A stretch of DNA of 50,422 bases from an uncultured Acetobacteraceae bacterium (GCA_903877125.1 CAIRCM010000143.1:1-50422); one strand, 5' to 3'; positions 25,450-34,531 are shown, counted from the first letter of the stretch. Numbers and translations are program-made. The notes: generated by a model from the letters alone, not told the origin.

Positions 25450-26781
25450 TTACCCACCCGCCCGTGCCGCCGCCATCAACCCCACAACCGACGGTGCCGT
25501 ATCAACCGCCCAAGCCAACGAAATCACCTCGTCCACCGCCCCGGCAAATCCCCCATGCCCGGCCGAATCCCGCACCTTCGCCTCGATCTCCGCATCCGAC
25601 AACGGTGCCTCCAGACTCCCTTTCGCATGCAGCACGGTCGCGCTCAGCGTCCGCCCATCCGTCGTCCGCACCGCAGCCGTCGCCGCCCCCCGGGGACTGG
25701 CGCTGTCCAACACCGCGCGGCACCGCCCCCGAAACGCAACAACCGCGGGATCGTGCACCGTCGTATCCTCGAACTCAGTCAGGCCCGCCTTTCCGAACAA
25801 AAATGCCACCGCCGCACAGTGATGAATGCTGACCCGAGAATCCCGCTCCCCCGTTACCGCCCGATCCCCACGATCCAGCAACAACTGCTCCCCCGAAACC
25901 ACAACTTCGGAAATATCTTCCGCGCGTAACCCATGCTCCCGCCGCAGCGCCAAACACGCATCGACAACCGCGTGCATCACAATCCCGCTCGGGTATGGCT
26001 TATAGGTGTTCAACCCAGCCTCCCACCGCGTCCCCAACTCGCCCACGATCTCCGAAACCACCGGCACATCGCCCATCGCCCGAGCCCATCCGAGCGGACC
26101 CTCCAGCGCCGATGGCGCCGCCGTATAGCCTTGCTGCGCCAGCAGAGCCGCGAACAACCCATTTCGGGCGGCATTGCCCACGCTGACATTCTTCCCCGCG
26201 CTGGGCAGGTTCTCGACCGTCCCCGCCGATTCCGACGAAGCAATCCCGATCGCATGCGCCGTCTGCCCAGCATCCAGCCCCAACAATTTCGCCGCCGCCG
26301 CCCCGAAAATCCCGCAGGTCGAGGTGATATGCCACCCCCGCGCATAATGCGCCGGGGAGACGGCATTGCCGATCCGGCAAGCCACTTCCATCCCCAGAAT
26401 GAACGCGTGCAGCGCCGCCGCCCCCGACAGGCCCCGAGCCTCCGCCAACCCCAGCACCACCGGCAAAACCGGCGCCGCCGGGTGGATCACCGTCCGCAGA
26501 TGCGTGTCGTCGTAATCGAGCAGATTGGCCCCGATCGCATTGACGAACGCCGCCCCCAGCACGTCCAGCCGCTCTGCCCGCCCCAGCAACGAAACCCGCT
26601 CCGCCCCGCGTAACGGCAACAACGTCCGCACCGCCATTTCGACCGGTTGAGACCGAGCCACCCCCAGCGCGCAGCCCACCGAGTTCAACAGCGAGCGCCG
26701 CCCCTGATGCCTCAGTCCCTCCGGCAGATCGCCCCATTTTGACTCCGCCACGAACCGGCCCAGCGCCAAGGTTGCCGTCAT
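25450..26781 (-). CDS. MmgE/PrpD family protein
   Basis: 443 residues from MTATLALGRFVAESKW, preceded by a GGGGGAAATCGGG stretch. GANLLDYDDTHLRTVIHPAA is the MmgE/PrpD signature with the conserved DDTH. GWHITSTCGIFGAAAAKLLG and KPYPSGIVMHAVVDACLAL are the other conserved blocks. The family includes 2-methylcitrate dehydratase, aconitate decarboxylase and several CoA-pathway dehydratases or isomerases; the reaction here is not determined. It is divergent from the SDR and acyl-CoA dehydrogenase operon. Confidence 0.85.
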   Translation of the reverse strand: MTATLALGRFVAESKWGDLPEGLRHQGRRSLLNSVGCALGVARSQPVEMAVRTLLPLRGAERVSLLGRAERLDVLGAAFVNAIGANLLDYDDTHLRTVIHPAAPVLPVVLGLAEARGLSGAAALHAFILGMEVACRIGNAVSPAHYARGWHITSTCGIFGAAAAKLLGLDAGQTAHAIGIASSESAGTVENLPSAGKNVSVGNAARNGLFAALLAQQGYTAAPSALEGPLGWARAMGDVPVVSEIVGELGTRWEAGLNTYKPYPSGIVMHAVVDACLALRREHGLRAEDISEVVVSGEQLLLDRGDRAVTGERDSRVSIHHCAAVAFLFGKAGLTEFEDTTVHDPAVVAFRGRCRAVLDSASPRGAATAAVRTTDGRTLSATVLHAKGSLEAPLSDAEIEAKVRDSAGHGGFAGAVDEVISLAWAVDTAPSVVGLMAAARAGG

Positions 26782-26855
26782 CCCGATTTCCCCCAATGTT
26801 GGCTGCCAGCGAAGCTTGGCGCATCCCGCACGCACCATAGACGAGGGAACGAAAC

Positions 26856-27614
26856 ATGGAACTGGGTCTCAAAGGGCTGCGCGTGGTCGTCGCCGGCGGC
26901 AGCCGCGGCATCGGCAAAGCGATCGCACTGGGCTTCGCGGCCGAGGGCTGCGCCGTGTCCATCTGCGCTCGCAACCCCGAATCGCTGGAAGCCGCCCGCG
27001 CGGAAATCGCCGCCCTGGGCGGGATCGTGCATGCCGCGTCCTGCGACCTCGGCGATAACGCCGCCATCCAGTCCTACATCCCCGCCGCCGCCCTCGCGCT
27101 CGGCGGCGGTATCGACATCCTGATCAACAATGCCTCCGGCTTCGGCCCGTCGGACGATGAGGCAAGCTGGGAAACCAGCCTGTCCGTCGACCTCCTCGCC
27201 ACCGTCCGCGCCACCCGCGAAGCCCTGCCATTCCTGGAAAAGAGCAGCGCGCCGGCGATCATCAACATCGCCTCTGGCTCCGGCATCAACCCCGCCGTGC
27301 GCAACCCCGCCTATGGTGCGTCCAAGGCGGCGGTGATCCATTTCACCCGCACCAAAGCGGTGGAATTCGCTAAACGCAACCGCATCCGGGTGAACTGCAT
27401 CGCCCCCGGATCGGTCGAATTCCCCGGCGGGTCCTGGGAAAAGCGCAAGTCCGACAACCCCACGCTCTACAACAACACCCTCAACAACATCCCCTTCGGC
27501 CGCATGGCACAGCCCGAGGAAATCGCCCGTGTTGTCGTCTTCATCGCCTCCCCCGCGGCGAACTGGATGACCGCGCAGGTCATGCAGGTCAACGGCGCGC
27601 AGGGCATGCGGTAG
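26856..27614 (+). CDS. SDR family oxidoreductase
   Basis: 252 residues. The cofactor loop is GGSRGIG (14-20), with NNAS (91-94) in the usual NNAG position. The catalytic residues S140, Y153 and K157 are present in IASGSGINPAVRNPAYGASK. The C-terminus is shortened relative to SDRs that end in a DGG motif (VMQVNGAQGMR). It leads a rightward group with two acyl-CoA dehydrogenases. It therefore probably acts on a hydroxyacyl or ketoacyl intermediate, although its sequence is of the 3-oxoacyl-reductase-like generic type. Confidence 0.9.
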   Translation: MELGLKGLRVVVAGGSRGIGKAIALGFAAEGCAVSICARNPESLEAARAEIAALGGIVHAASCDLGDNAAIQSYIPAAALALGGGIDILINNASGFGPSDDEASWETSLSVDLLATVRATREALPFLEKSSAPAIINIASGSGINPAVRNPAYGASKAAVIHFTRTKAVEFAKRNRIRVNCIAPGSVEFPGGSWEKRKSDNPTLYNNTLNNIPFGRMAQPEEIARVVVFIASPAANWMTAQVMQVNGAQGMR

Positions 27615-27661
27615 ATTTTCGTCCCGCCCACGCTAAACTCAGGCCGAGAGAGGGACCATCG

Positions 27662-28759
27662 ATGAAATTCAGTTTTTCCAGCGAGCAGGAAGAATTCCGC
27701 TCCAACCTCCGCCGCTTCCTGGCGGATCGTGCACCGATCAAGGAAACCCGTCGCCTGATGGAACTCGACGCGGGCTGGGAGAGGGCAGGGTGGAAAGCCC
27801 TGAACGCCGAACTCGGCCTCACCGCCGTGCGCATCCCCGAGGAATACGGCGGCCACGGCTTCGGCTTCGGCGAGCTCTGCATCGTGCTGGAGGAAATGGG
27901 CCGCGCCCTCGTCTGCGCGCCCTATTTCGCCACCACCGTGCTCGCCGCCGGTGCGATCCTTCTGGCCGGCTCCGACGAACGCAAAGCCGCGCTCCTGCCC
28001 GGCATCGCCGCCGGCGACACCATCGCTACCCTGGCCAGCGCCGAGGATAGCGGCTCCTGGGACGGCGCATCCTGCACCCTGACGGCATCCGCCACCGCGC
28101 GGCTGAACGGGCATAAAAGTTTTGTCCTGGACGGCCACACCGCGGACCTGATCGTCGTGCTCGCCCGCGGCCCCTCGGGCCTCGCCTTCTACACCGTCGA
28201 CGGCAACGCTGCCGGCCTCACCCGCCGCCTGCTGAAAACCATGGACCAGACCCGCAAACTCGCCCGCCTGGAATTCAGCGACGTCGAAGCCACCTTCCTC
28301 GGCTCCGCCGAAGGCACCTACGATCGCCTCATGATCGAAGCCGCAGTCTGTCTCAGCAACGAAATGGCCGGCGGCGCCGAACGGCTGCGCGAGGACGCCC
28401 TGGCCTATTCGATGATGCGCATGCAGTTCGGCAAGCCGATCGCTTCCTTCCAGTCGATGAAGCACAAAGCCGCCGACATGCTGCTGGACGTGGAACTGGC
28501 GAAATCCGCCGCCTATTTCGCCGCCGCCGCGCTCGATGATGGAGACGAGGACATCGCCGTCACCGCCTCCCTCGCCAAAGCCTGCGCGTCCGACGCCTAT
28601 TCCCAGACCGCGACCCATGCGATCCAAATCCATGGCGGCATCGGCTTCACCTGGGACAATGACACCCATCTTTGGTACAAACGCGCAAAGAGCTCGGATG
28701 TTCTCTTCGGCGATGCATTTTATCATCGCGAGAACATGATGAAGCACTGGGCGGCATGA
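27662..28759 (+). CDS. Acyl-CoA dehydrogenase (short form)
   Basis: 365 residues. The N-terminus (FSFSSEQEEFRSNLRRFLAD) and IPEEYGGHGFGFGELCIVLEE are standard for the family. SMKHKAADMLLDVELAKSAA and ATHAIQIHGGIGFTWDNDTH form the C-terminal helical FAD-binding domain. It is of the shorter type that often pairs with a longer acyl-CoA dehydrogenase to form a heteromeric enzyme, as in steroid side-chain degradation. The next gene fits that partner role. Confidence 0.9.
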   Translation: MKFSFSSEQEEFRSNLRRFLADRAPIKETRRLMELDAGWERAGWKALNAELGLTAVRIPEEYGGHGFGFGELCIVLEEMGRALVCAPYFATTVLAAGAILLAGSDERKAALLPGIAAGDTIATLASAEDSGSWDGASCTLTASATARLNGHKSFVLDGHTADLIVVLARGPSGLAFYTVDGNAAGLTRRLLKTMDQTRKLARLEFSDVEATFLGSAEGTYDRLMIEAAVCLSNEMAGGAERLREDALAYSMMRMQFGKPIASFQSMKHKAADMLLDVELAKSAAYFAAAALDDGDEDIAVTASLAKACASDAYSQTATHAIQIHGGIGFTWDNDTHLWYKRAKSSDVLFGDAFYHRENMMKHWAA

Positions 28760-28773
28760 GCGGGAGCGGAACG

Positions 28774-30030
28774 ATGACCGAATTGAACGAAGACACCGTC
28801 CGCGCCGAATGCCGCGCATGGCTCGAAGCGAACTGGGACCCGAACCTCGGGCTGGTGGAATGGCGCCATAAACTCGCCGAATCCGGCTGGGGCAACCCGC
28901 ACTGGCCGTCCCGCTGGTACGGTCGCGACCTGCCCGTCGGCCTCGTGCCCGTGGTGAAGGAGGAATTCGCCCGAATCCAGGCCATCGGCCCCGCCGAGGC
29001 CGGCATCCGCGTCCTCGCCGCCGCCACCATCCTCGCCCACGGCACCGATATGCACAAGGAAAAATTCCTGTTGCGTATCATGACCGGGGAGGACACCTGG
29101 TGCCAGCTCTTCTCCGAACCCGGCAGCGGTTCGGATGTCGCGGGCGCTGTCACGCGCGCCGAAATGAAGGGCAACCAGTGGATCGTGAACGGCCAGAAGG
29201 TCTGGACCACCAGCGCGCACAAGGCCCATTGGGGCCTGTTGCTCGCCCGCACCGACTGGGATGCCAAAAAGCACGCCGGCCTGTCCTATTTTATTATCGA
29301 CATGAAACAGCCCGGAATCTCGGTGCATCCGTTGCGCCAGATGAATGGCCACGCCTCCTTCAATCAGGTCTTCATCACCGACGCCACGGTCGAACCCGAA
29401 TTCCTGGTCTCCGAGGTCGGCAACGGCTGGGCTGTCACCACCACCACCCTGATGCACGAACGCCGCGGCGCCGACGGCCTGCGTACCTGGGGCAAAGGTT
29501 CCACCCGTCCCGAACGCGCCTATGAGGAAGAACGGGCCGAAATCGCCACCACGATGGAGCCCTATCGGTGGTACCCGCAGCGTGCCGGCCGCGTTGACCT
29601 GGTCATTCCGCGTGCGAAGGAAACCGGCAAGATCGCCGACCCCGTCGTGCGCCAGGAAATCGCCAAGCTGATGACGATGTCCAAGGCCGCCGAATGGACG
29701 GCCCGCCGCGCCCGTACCGCGCAGGAGCAAGGGCGCCCGCAGGGACCCGAGGGCTCCCTCGGCAAGCTCGTTTCCAGCAATATCGCCCGAGCGGCGGCGC
29801 GGGTGCACACGCAGATTTCCGGGGCGGATGCGCTGCTGACCGGCGATGACAGCCCGATGAACGGCGTGATCGCGGAAATCCTGGTCTCCGTCCCCGCCAC
29901 GTCGATCGCCGGCGGCACGGACGAAATCCAGCGCAACATCATCAGCGAACGCGTGCTGAAAATGCCGCGCGAGCGGACGGGGGACACGGACAAGCCGTTC
30001 AAGGATGTGCCGCGGAATCTGGTGGGGTAG
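28774..30030 (+). CDS. Acyl-CoA dehydrogenase (long form)
   Basis: 418 residues from ATG 28774, which has GGGAG eight bases upstream. An earlier ATG at 28756 overlapping the previous stop would add six residues. QLFSEPGSGSDVAGAVTRAE is the FAD/acyl-CoA loop, NGQKVWTTSAHKAHWGLLLA the beta-domain, and AGGTDEIQRNIISERVLKMP the C-terminal signature. Tight linkage to the short-form enzyme suggests an alpha-beta complex acting on a branched or cyclic acyl-CoA. This is the last gene of the catabolic block. Confidence 0.9.
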   Translation: MTELNEDTVRAECRAWLEANWDPNLGLVEWRHKLAESGWGNPHWPSRWYGRDLPVGLVPVVKEEFARIQAIGPAEAGIRVLAAATILAHGTDMHKEKFLLRIMTGEDTWCQLFSEPGSGSDVAGAVTRAEMKGNQWIVNGQKVWTTSAHKAHWGLLLARTDWDAKKHAGLSYFIIDMKQPGISVHPLRQMNGHASFNQVFITDATVEPEFLVSEVGNGWAVTTTTLMHERRGADGLRTWGKGSTRPERAYEEERAEIATTMEPYRWYPQRAGRVDLVIPRAKETGKIADPVVRQEIAKLMTMSKAAEWTARRARTAQEQGRPQGPEGSLGKLVSSNIARAAARVHTQISGADALLTGDDSPMNGVIAEILVSVPATSIAGGTDEIQRNIISERVLKMPRERTGDTDKPFKDVPRNLVG

Positions 30031-30065
30031 GGTAGGGCGTTGCCGGCGTTCGAGGGGACTGCTTG

Positions 30066-30091
30066 AATGTAAGGTAAATCCACCTTACATT
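30066..30091. promoter_or_regulatory. Palindromic operator of the AbrB-PIN toxin-antitoxin operon
   Basis: AATGTAAGGT (30066-30075) and ACCTTACATT (30082-30091) are perfect ten-base inverted repeats with a six-base spacer, 26 bp before the antitoxin ATG. The position is that of an autoregulatory operator bound by the AbrB-fold antitoxin or its toxin complex. Confidence 0.75.
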
Positions 30092-30117
30092 ATCAGGGCA
30101 ACTGCAAAGGCATCGCC

Positions 30118-30369
30118 ATGTTGACCCTTACCGTCACCGCCAAGGGCCAAGTCACCCTCCGCAAGGACATCCTGGCGCATTTGGGTGTGAAGCCGGGCGA
30201 GAAGGTCAACCTTGAAAAGCTCCCGGACGGCCGTATTGAAGTCAGGGCGCGAGGTGCTTCCGGCCGCATATCGGATGTGTTCAATGCGTTGAAGCGCGAT
30301 AACGCTTCGGTCGTATCCATTGATGAGATGAACCAAGTGATCGCTGAAGGTTGGGCGGGAAGCCAATGA
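30118..30369 (+). CDS. AbrB/MazE-like antitoxin
   Basis: 83 residues. LTVTAKGQVTLRKDILAHLG then VKPGEKVNLEKLPDGRIEV is the SpoVT/AbrB swapped-hairpin DNA-binding domain. The C-terminal part (SDVFNALKRDNASVVSIDEM) would wrap the toxin. The stop overlaps the toxin start (ATGA). A perfect palindrome lies just upstream, consistent with self-repression. Confidence 0.9.
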   Translation: MLTLTVTAKGQVTLRKDILAHLGVKPGEKVNLEKLPDGRIEVRARGASGRISDVFNALKRDNASVVSIDEMNQVIAEGWAGSQ

Positions 30370-30767
30370 GGATCACTGCCGACACCAACGTTCTGGTGAG
30401 AGCTATCACCGGTGACGATCCACACCAGAGCGAAGTCGCGCAAACCGAACTGGCGAACGCGGAACTGGTCGCGCTGACGCTTCCCACATTGTGCGAGTTG
30501 GCGTGGGTTCTATCCCGGAGTTACCGGATCCCGCCGCAGGGTATCGTTGATACCTTCAAACGGCTTATTTGTTCTGATAACGTTTCTGTCGACCGGCCCG
30601 CCGTGGAGGCGGGATTGACGGTACTAGAGGCCGGTGGCGACTTCGCCGATGGCGTGATCGCCTATGAAGGCGAGCGCCTGGGCGCGGACACCTACGTCTC
30701 GTTCGATAGGAAGGCGGTGGATTTGGTCCGTGGACGGCAGCGGCGCGACGCTCGGTTGCTGGCGTAG
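30366..30767 (+). CDS. PIN-domain toxin (VapC-like)
   Basis: 133 residues from MRITADTNVLVRAI, with the first acidic motif DTN at 6-8. Further PIN acids are seen in TLCELAWVLSRSY and GGDFADGVIAYEGERLGAD. VSFDRKAVDLV is the final motif. The protein should be a Mg-dependent RNase held by the AbrB-fold antitoxin. It is a different PIN subfamily from the toxin at 2124, so the window carries two independent PIN modules. Confidence 0.85.
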   Translation: MRITADTNVLVRAITGDDPHQSEVAQTELANAELVALTLPTLCELAWVLSRSYRIPPQGIVDTFKRLICSDNVSVDRPAVEAGLTVLEAGGDFADGVIAYEGERLGADTYVSFDRKAVDLVRGRQRRDARLLA

Positions 30768-30877
30768 CAGGGGCAGGAAAGCTGTTCGAAACCCATAGGC
30801 GTCGGATTGGTGTGATGGTGCCCACGGTTAGGCAACGCGCAAAAATTACCGCTCCAAGTCGCGGCGGTCTCGTTACA

Positions 30878-30910
30878 TCGTCGTGGCCCGGCTCGTCCGG
30901 GCCATGACGA
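30878..30910. repeat. REP-like palindromic repeat
   Basis: TCGTCGTGGCCCGG (30878-30891) and CCGGGCCATGACGA (30897-30910) form a 14-bp stem with a single mismatch and a five-base loop. The core resembles the palindrome at 34581. It lies in the 265-bp gap between the toxin gene and the gluconolactonase-like gene and could act as an mRNA 3' stabiliser. I see no gene in the rest of that gap. Confidence 0.6.
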
Positions 30911-31032
30911 TTTGGGAGTGGTCGGCCGACTCGTTTAATTTTGTGCGTTGCCATAGTCGCCGGCGGTAAGGGGGGAAAGGGGCGGCGCGGAAGAACCCAA
31001 CCCGCGCCCGCCATGGCAATAATGGAACCACC

Positions 31033-31974
31033 CTACCCCCCCGGGCACCCCTGCGCTTCCACGTAAAGCGCATAAACCGACTGCGAAGCCGTCATGAACA
31101 GCCGGTTCCGCTTCCGCCCGCCAAACGCAACGTTCGCGCACCGTTCCGGCAACAGAATCCGCCCGATCATCGTGCCGTCCGGCGCGAACACCGCGACCCC
31201 GTCCTCCCCAGGCCCGCCCGAGAAGCCGCACCACAGATTGCCCTCGGTATCCACCCGGATCCCATCCGTATACCCCGGCTGCGCATCGAAGAAGATCCGA
31301 CCGTTCACCGCCTTGCCATCCACGATATCGTAGACATACGTGACCTTCGGACCCGCCGGCGTATCCACCACGTAAAGCCGGTCCTCGTTCGGCGAAAATG
31401 CCAGCCCATTCGGACGAGCCATATCCCCGACAGCGATACTCATCGCCCCGGTCTTGGGATCGAGCTTATAAACCCGATACGGCAATTCCGGTGTCGCCTT
31501 GTCGCCCAGATAATTCCCCCGGATCCCCGCCCCATTGTCGCTGAACCAGATCGTCCCGTCCGACTTCACCACGACATCGTTCGGCCCGGTCAGTTGCACA
31601 CCCTCGAAATGCGAGGCCAGAACCGTCACCGTTCCGTCATGATTGGTCCGCGTCAGCGTCCGGCTGCCCAGCTCGCACGTGATCAGCCGCCCCTCCCGGT
31701 CCCGCGTATTCCCGTCCGGATACCCGGCGGGATTCCGCAGCGTCGCCACCTGCCCGGTGATTTCGTCCCAGCGCAACAGGGCGTTGTTGGGAATGTCGGA
31801 GAACAGCAGATATTGCCCGTCGCCGTAATAGGCCGGCCCCTCGGTAAACCGGAATCCCGTCGCGATCCGTTCGATCGCCGCGTGCCCCAGCACCATGTGC
31901 TGGAACCGGGAATCCAGAACGATGATGTCCGGATCGGGATAACGGATGGGTGCGGTGGTGTCGTAGCGGCTCAT
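31033..31974 (-). CDS. SMP-30/gluconolactonase family protein
   Basis: 313 residues. The six-bladed propeller metal ligands appear in FTEGPAYYGDG (Glu), LTGPNDVVVKSDGTIWFSDN (Asn) and YTDGIRVDTEGNLWCG (Asp). LAFSPNEDRLYVVDT is another family block. It has no signal peptide and is probably a cytoplasmic lactonase acting on a sugar or other lactone. It is divergent from the NIPSNAP gene, with a 70-bp shared promoter region. Confidence 0.88.
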   Translation of the reverse strand: MSRYDTTAPIRYPDPDIIVLDSRFQHMVLGHAAIERIATGFRFTEGPAYYGDGQYLLFSDIPNNALLRWDEITGQVATLRNPAGYPDGNTRDREGRLITCELGSRTLTRTNHDGTVTVLASHFEGVQLTGPNDVVVKSDGTIWFSDNGAGIRGNYLGDKATPELPYRVYKLDPKTGAMSIAVGDMARPNGLAFSPNEDRLYVVDTPAGPKVTYVYDIVDGKAVNGRIFFDAQPGYTDGIRVDTEGNLWCGFSGGPGEDGVAVFAPDGTMIGRILLPERCANVAFGGRKRNRLFMTASQSVYALYVEAQGCPGG

Positions 31975-32044
31975 CGGCGCGTCTCCTTGCGGTTATTATG
32001 AGGCTGGCCATAATCTAGGCCACCATCGCCAAAGGAGGAAACCC

Positions 32045-32371
32045 ATGGCCGTTTACGAGATGCGCACCTACACCCTGGTCGTCGGCAAGATGGGGGAAGC
32101 GGTGAAGCTGTACCAGGAACTCGGCTATCCCGCGCTTCAGAAAGGCGGCCAGGACAAGAAACTCGTCGGCTATTTCCAAGCCGACACCGGTATGATCAAC
32201 CAGCTCGTCCATCTCTGGAAATTCGATGACGATGCGGACCGTCGGGCGCACTGGGCGTCGGTTTTTTCAAACACCGATTTCGTCGAAGGGTTCGCCAGCA
32301 AATTCCGCCCCCTGGTGATCTCGCAGGAGGTGAAATTGCTGACCGCCGCGCCCTGGGGGCCGCATCCGTAA
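32045..32371 (+). CDS. NIPSNAP family protein
   Basis: 108 residues with AGGAGG before the ATG. VYEMRTYTLVVGKMGEAVKL and LVHLWKFDDDADRRAHWASV are typical of this ferredoxin-like-fold family of about 100 residues. Bacterial members often accompany catabolic genes, but their reaction is not established. It stands alone between a divergent lactonase-like gene and the converging FAD oxidase. Confidence 0.85.
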   Translation: MAVYEMRTYTLVVGKMGEAVKLYQELGYPALQKGGQDKKLVGYFQADTGMINQLVHLWKFDDDADRRAHWASVFSNTDFVEGFASKFRPLVISQEVKLLTAAPWGPHP

Positions 32372-32376
32372 CCCCT

Positions 32377-33773
32377 CTACGGCAAAACCTTCCCCGGATT
32401 CATCCGCCCATCCGGATCCAACGCGCCCTTCAACATCCGCATGACATCCATTGCGATCCCATCCTTATGGGCCGCCATCGCATGCCGTTTCGACTGCCCA
32501 ATCCCATGCTCGGCCGAGAAACTCCCACCCAGCGAAACGGCAATCGCGTTCACCAACGACTCCATTCCCCCGGCCCGAGCGACCCAGGCCGGCCGGTCCA
32601 TCCCCGGCGGCGCATGGAACGAGACGTGGATGTTCCCATCCCCCGCATGCCCGATCGCCGACATCCGTCCCTCTGGCCAACGAGCGAGCATCTCCCGCTC
32701 CGCCACCCGCAGAAACTCGGGCACCGCGGAAACCGGCACCGATGTGTCCGTCCCGATCGCCGGCCCATCCTTGCGTGAGCATTCCGGATAATCCTCCCGG
32801 ATCTTCCAGATACCCAACCGCGCGCGTCGCTCTCGGCAATGGCGGCATCGGTTACCTCCCCGGCCTCCATCGCCGCTCCCAGCGTGTCTTCCAGGATTTC
32901 CCGCAACGGCACGCTGGCGTGGGACGCCGACATCTCCAGCATCACGAACCACGGGCTTTCCAACGGCAGTGGCATTCGCAGTCCCACGCCATGCTTCGCT
33001 GCCATTTCCATGCAGATGCGCTGGCACAGCTCGAACGCGATCACCTCCGCCCCGCTCTCCATGACCCGCCCGAACAGCGACAGCGCCGCATCGGGGGACG
33101 GAACCGCGACAAACGCCGTCTCCACCCGTTTCAACGCCGGCTGCAACCGCAACGCCGCCGCCGTGATGATCCCCAACGTGCCCTCGCCGCCAATGAACAT
33201 ATGCCGCAGCGCGTAGCAGGAATTGTCCTTCCGCACCCGCCGCAGATCGTCCAGCACCCGCCCGTCCGGCAGCACCACCTCCAGCCCCAGCACCAATTCC
33301 CGAGCATTGCCCCACTTCAAGGTCCGGATGCCCCCGGCATTGGTCGACAGCATTCCCCCGATCTGAGCGGTCCCTTGCGCCCCCCATTGGATCGGAAACA
33401 GGCGCCCGGCCTCCGCCGCCGCCTGCTGCACTGTCTGCACCACGCATCCAGCCTCCGCGACCAACGAGAAATCCCGCGTATCGAGGTCCCGAATCCGGTT
33501 CATCCGCTCCAGCGACAGCACGACGGACCGGGGCCCGTTCGCCTGCGGCACCGCGCCGCCCGACAATCCCGTGCGCCCCCCCGCCGGCACGATCGCCAGC
33601 CCCTCGGCCGCGCAACGCCGCACGATCTCCGACACTTCCGCGGTCGAGCCGGGCCGCAGCACCGCTTCCGGCACGCCGCGGTATGACCCGCGCCAATCCA
33701 CGGCATAGGGGGCGATATCCTCGGCGTCGGTGAGCACATTGGCGGGACCGATCGCATCGGCGAAGGCATTCAT
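32377..33773 (-). pseudogene. FAD-binding oxidase, GlcD-like, with one frameshift
   Basis: The reading frame from ATG 33773 gives the FAD_binding_4 domain (AIVPAGGRTGLSGGAVPQAN, IGGMLSTNAGGIRTLKWGN) and most of the C-terminal cap up to EVTDAAIAESDAR. Then the frame is lost. The rest of the protein (LGIWKIREDYPECSRKDGP, AIGHAGDGNIHVSFH, GGSFSAEHGIGQSKR) continues in another frame to the stop at 32377. Removing one CG pair from the (CG)4 run at 32819-32826 rejoins the frames as AESDARLGIWKIRE, the expected family sequence. It is either a recent frameshift, a slippage-controlled gene or a sequencing error. An intact product of about 465 residues would be a flavoprotein 2-hydroxyacid (D-lactate/glycolate-type) dehydrogenase. 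Confidence 0.85.
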
Positions 33774-33921
33774 CGGTGGCGGACCTTTGTCAGACGGTGG
33801 TGAAAGGTGCCACAAACAGCAGATTGGCCCCCCCGGCAAGCGCAGCCGCAATTCCGCCGCACCCAGGCGTCAGCTTGCCCCCCGGTCCCAACAGGCGTCT
33901 GATAACAGTGGAGTACCGGCC

Positions 33922-34149
33922 ATGAACAAGCGCCTCAGTCTGATCGCCCTCGCCGCGCTGATCGTCCCCGTCGCCGCCCGCGCCGCCGACGACCCCACCC
34001 AACCCCGCCGCCCGGAGGTCTGTTCGGAACAGTACAACCCCGTCTGCGCCGAGAAGGGTGGCACCCGCCAAACCTATTCCAACGCCTGCTTCGCCAAGCT
34101 CGCCCAGGCCGCCCTGGTCAGCGACGGCCAGTGCCCGGAGGCGAAATAG
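33922..34149 (+). CDS. Secreted Kazal-type protease-inhibitor domain protein
   Basis: 75 residues. A clear signal peptide (MNKRLSLIALAALIVPVAAR, cleavage after AA near 22) precedes one small domain. Cysteines at 34, 42, 56 and 71 and the YSNAC block match a Kazal-like pattern (PVCAEKGG then TYSNACFAKL), with two disulfides instead of three. Bacterial Kazal-like proteins may inhibit serine proteases in the periplasm or outside the cell; this is not shown. The last 32 bp overlap the 3' end of the opposing response-regulator gene. Confidence 0.8.
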   Translation: MNKRLSLIALAALIVPVAARAADDPTQPRRPEVCSEQYNPVCAEKGGTRQTYSNACFAKLAQAALVSDGQCPEAK

Positions 34150-34531
34150 CGGACCGGTCCGGCCCGGGCCCGCAGGACCGGATGAATGCGGTGACCTCGT
34201 CCTCTCGCAACGGCTTTTCCATGATACCGCTCAGCCCGATCTCCAACGCTCGGGCGATCGAAGCCGGCGACGGCGACGATGAAACCAACAGCACCGGCAC
34301 CGCGTTGCCCTCTGCCCGCAGCCGCGCCGCGAGCTCCAGCCCGGTCATGCACGGCATGTTCAGATCGACGATCAGGCAACGCGGCGACATCCCCGCATCC
34401 CGGAGGAATGCCTTGGCGGACCGGTAGGCGGCAACCGGGAAGCCGGCCATCTCCAGCATGAATTGGAACGACTCCAAGACCGCTGTGTCATCGTCGACGA
34501 TCGCAACCGTTTTCCACCGCTCCTCGACCAT
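34118..34531 (-). CDS. Single-domain response regulator
   Basis: 137 residues from MVEERWKTVAIVDDD, with GGGGGGCGG before the ATG. It is a bare receiver domain: acidic pocket DDD (13-15), phospho-acceptor D56 (LIVDLNMP), switch serines at 84-86 and K106 (MEKP). There is no output domain. It lies downstream of fixL on the same strand, about 160 bp away, behind a FixK-like box. It is a good candidate for a phosphate sink or feedback partner of the FixL kinase; that role is inferred. Confidence 0.88.
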   Translation of the reverse strand: MVEERWKTVAIVDDDTAVLESFQFMLEMAGFPVAAYRSAKAFLRDAGMSPRCLIVDLNMPCMTGLELAARLRAEGNAVPVLLVSSSPSPASIARALEIGLSGIMEKPLREDEVTAFIRSCGPGPDRSAISPPGTGRR

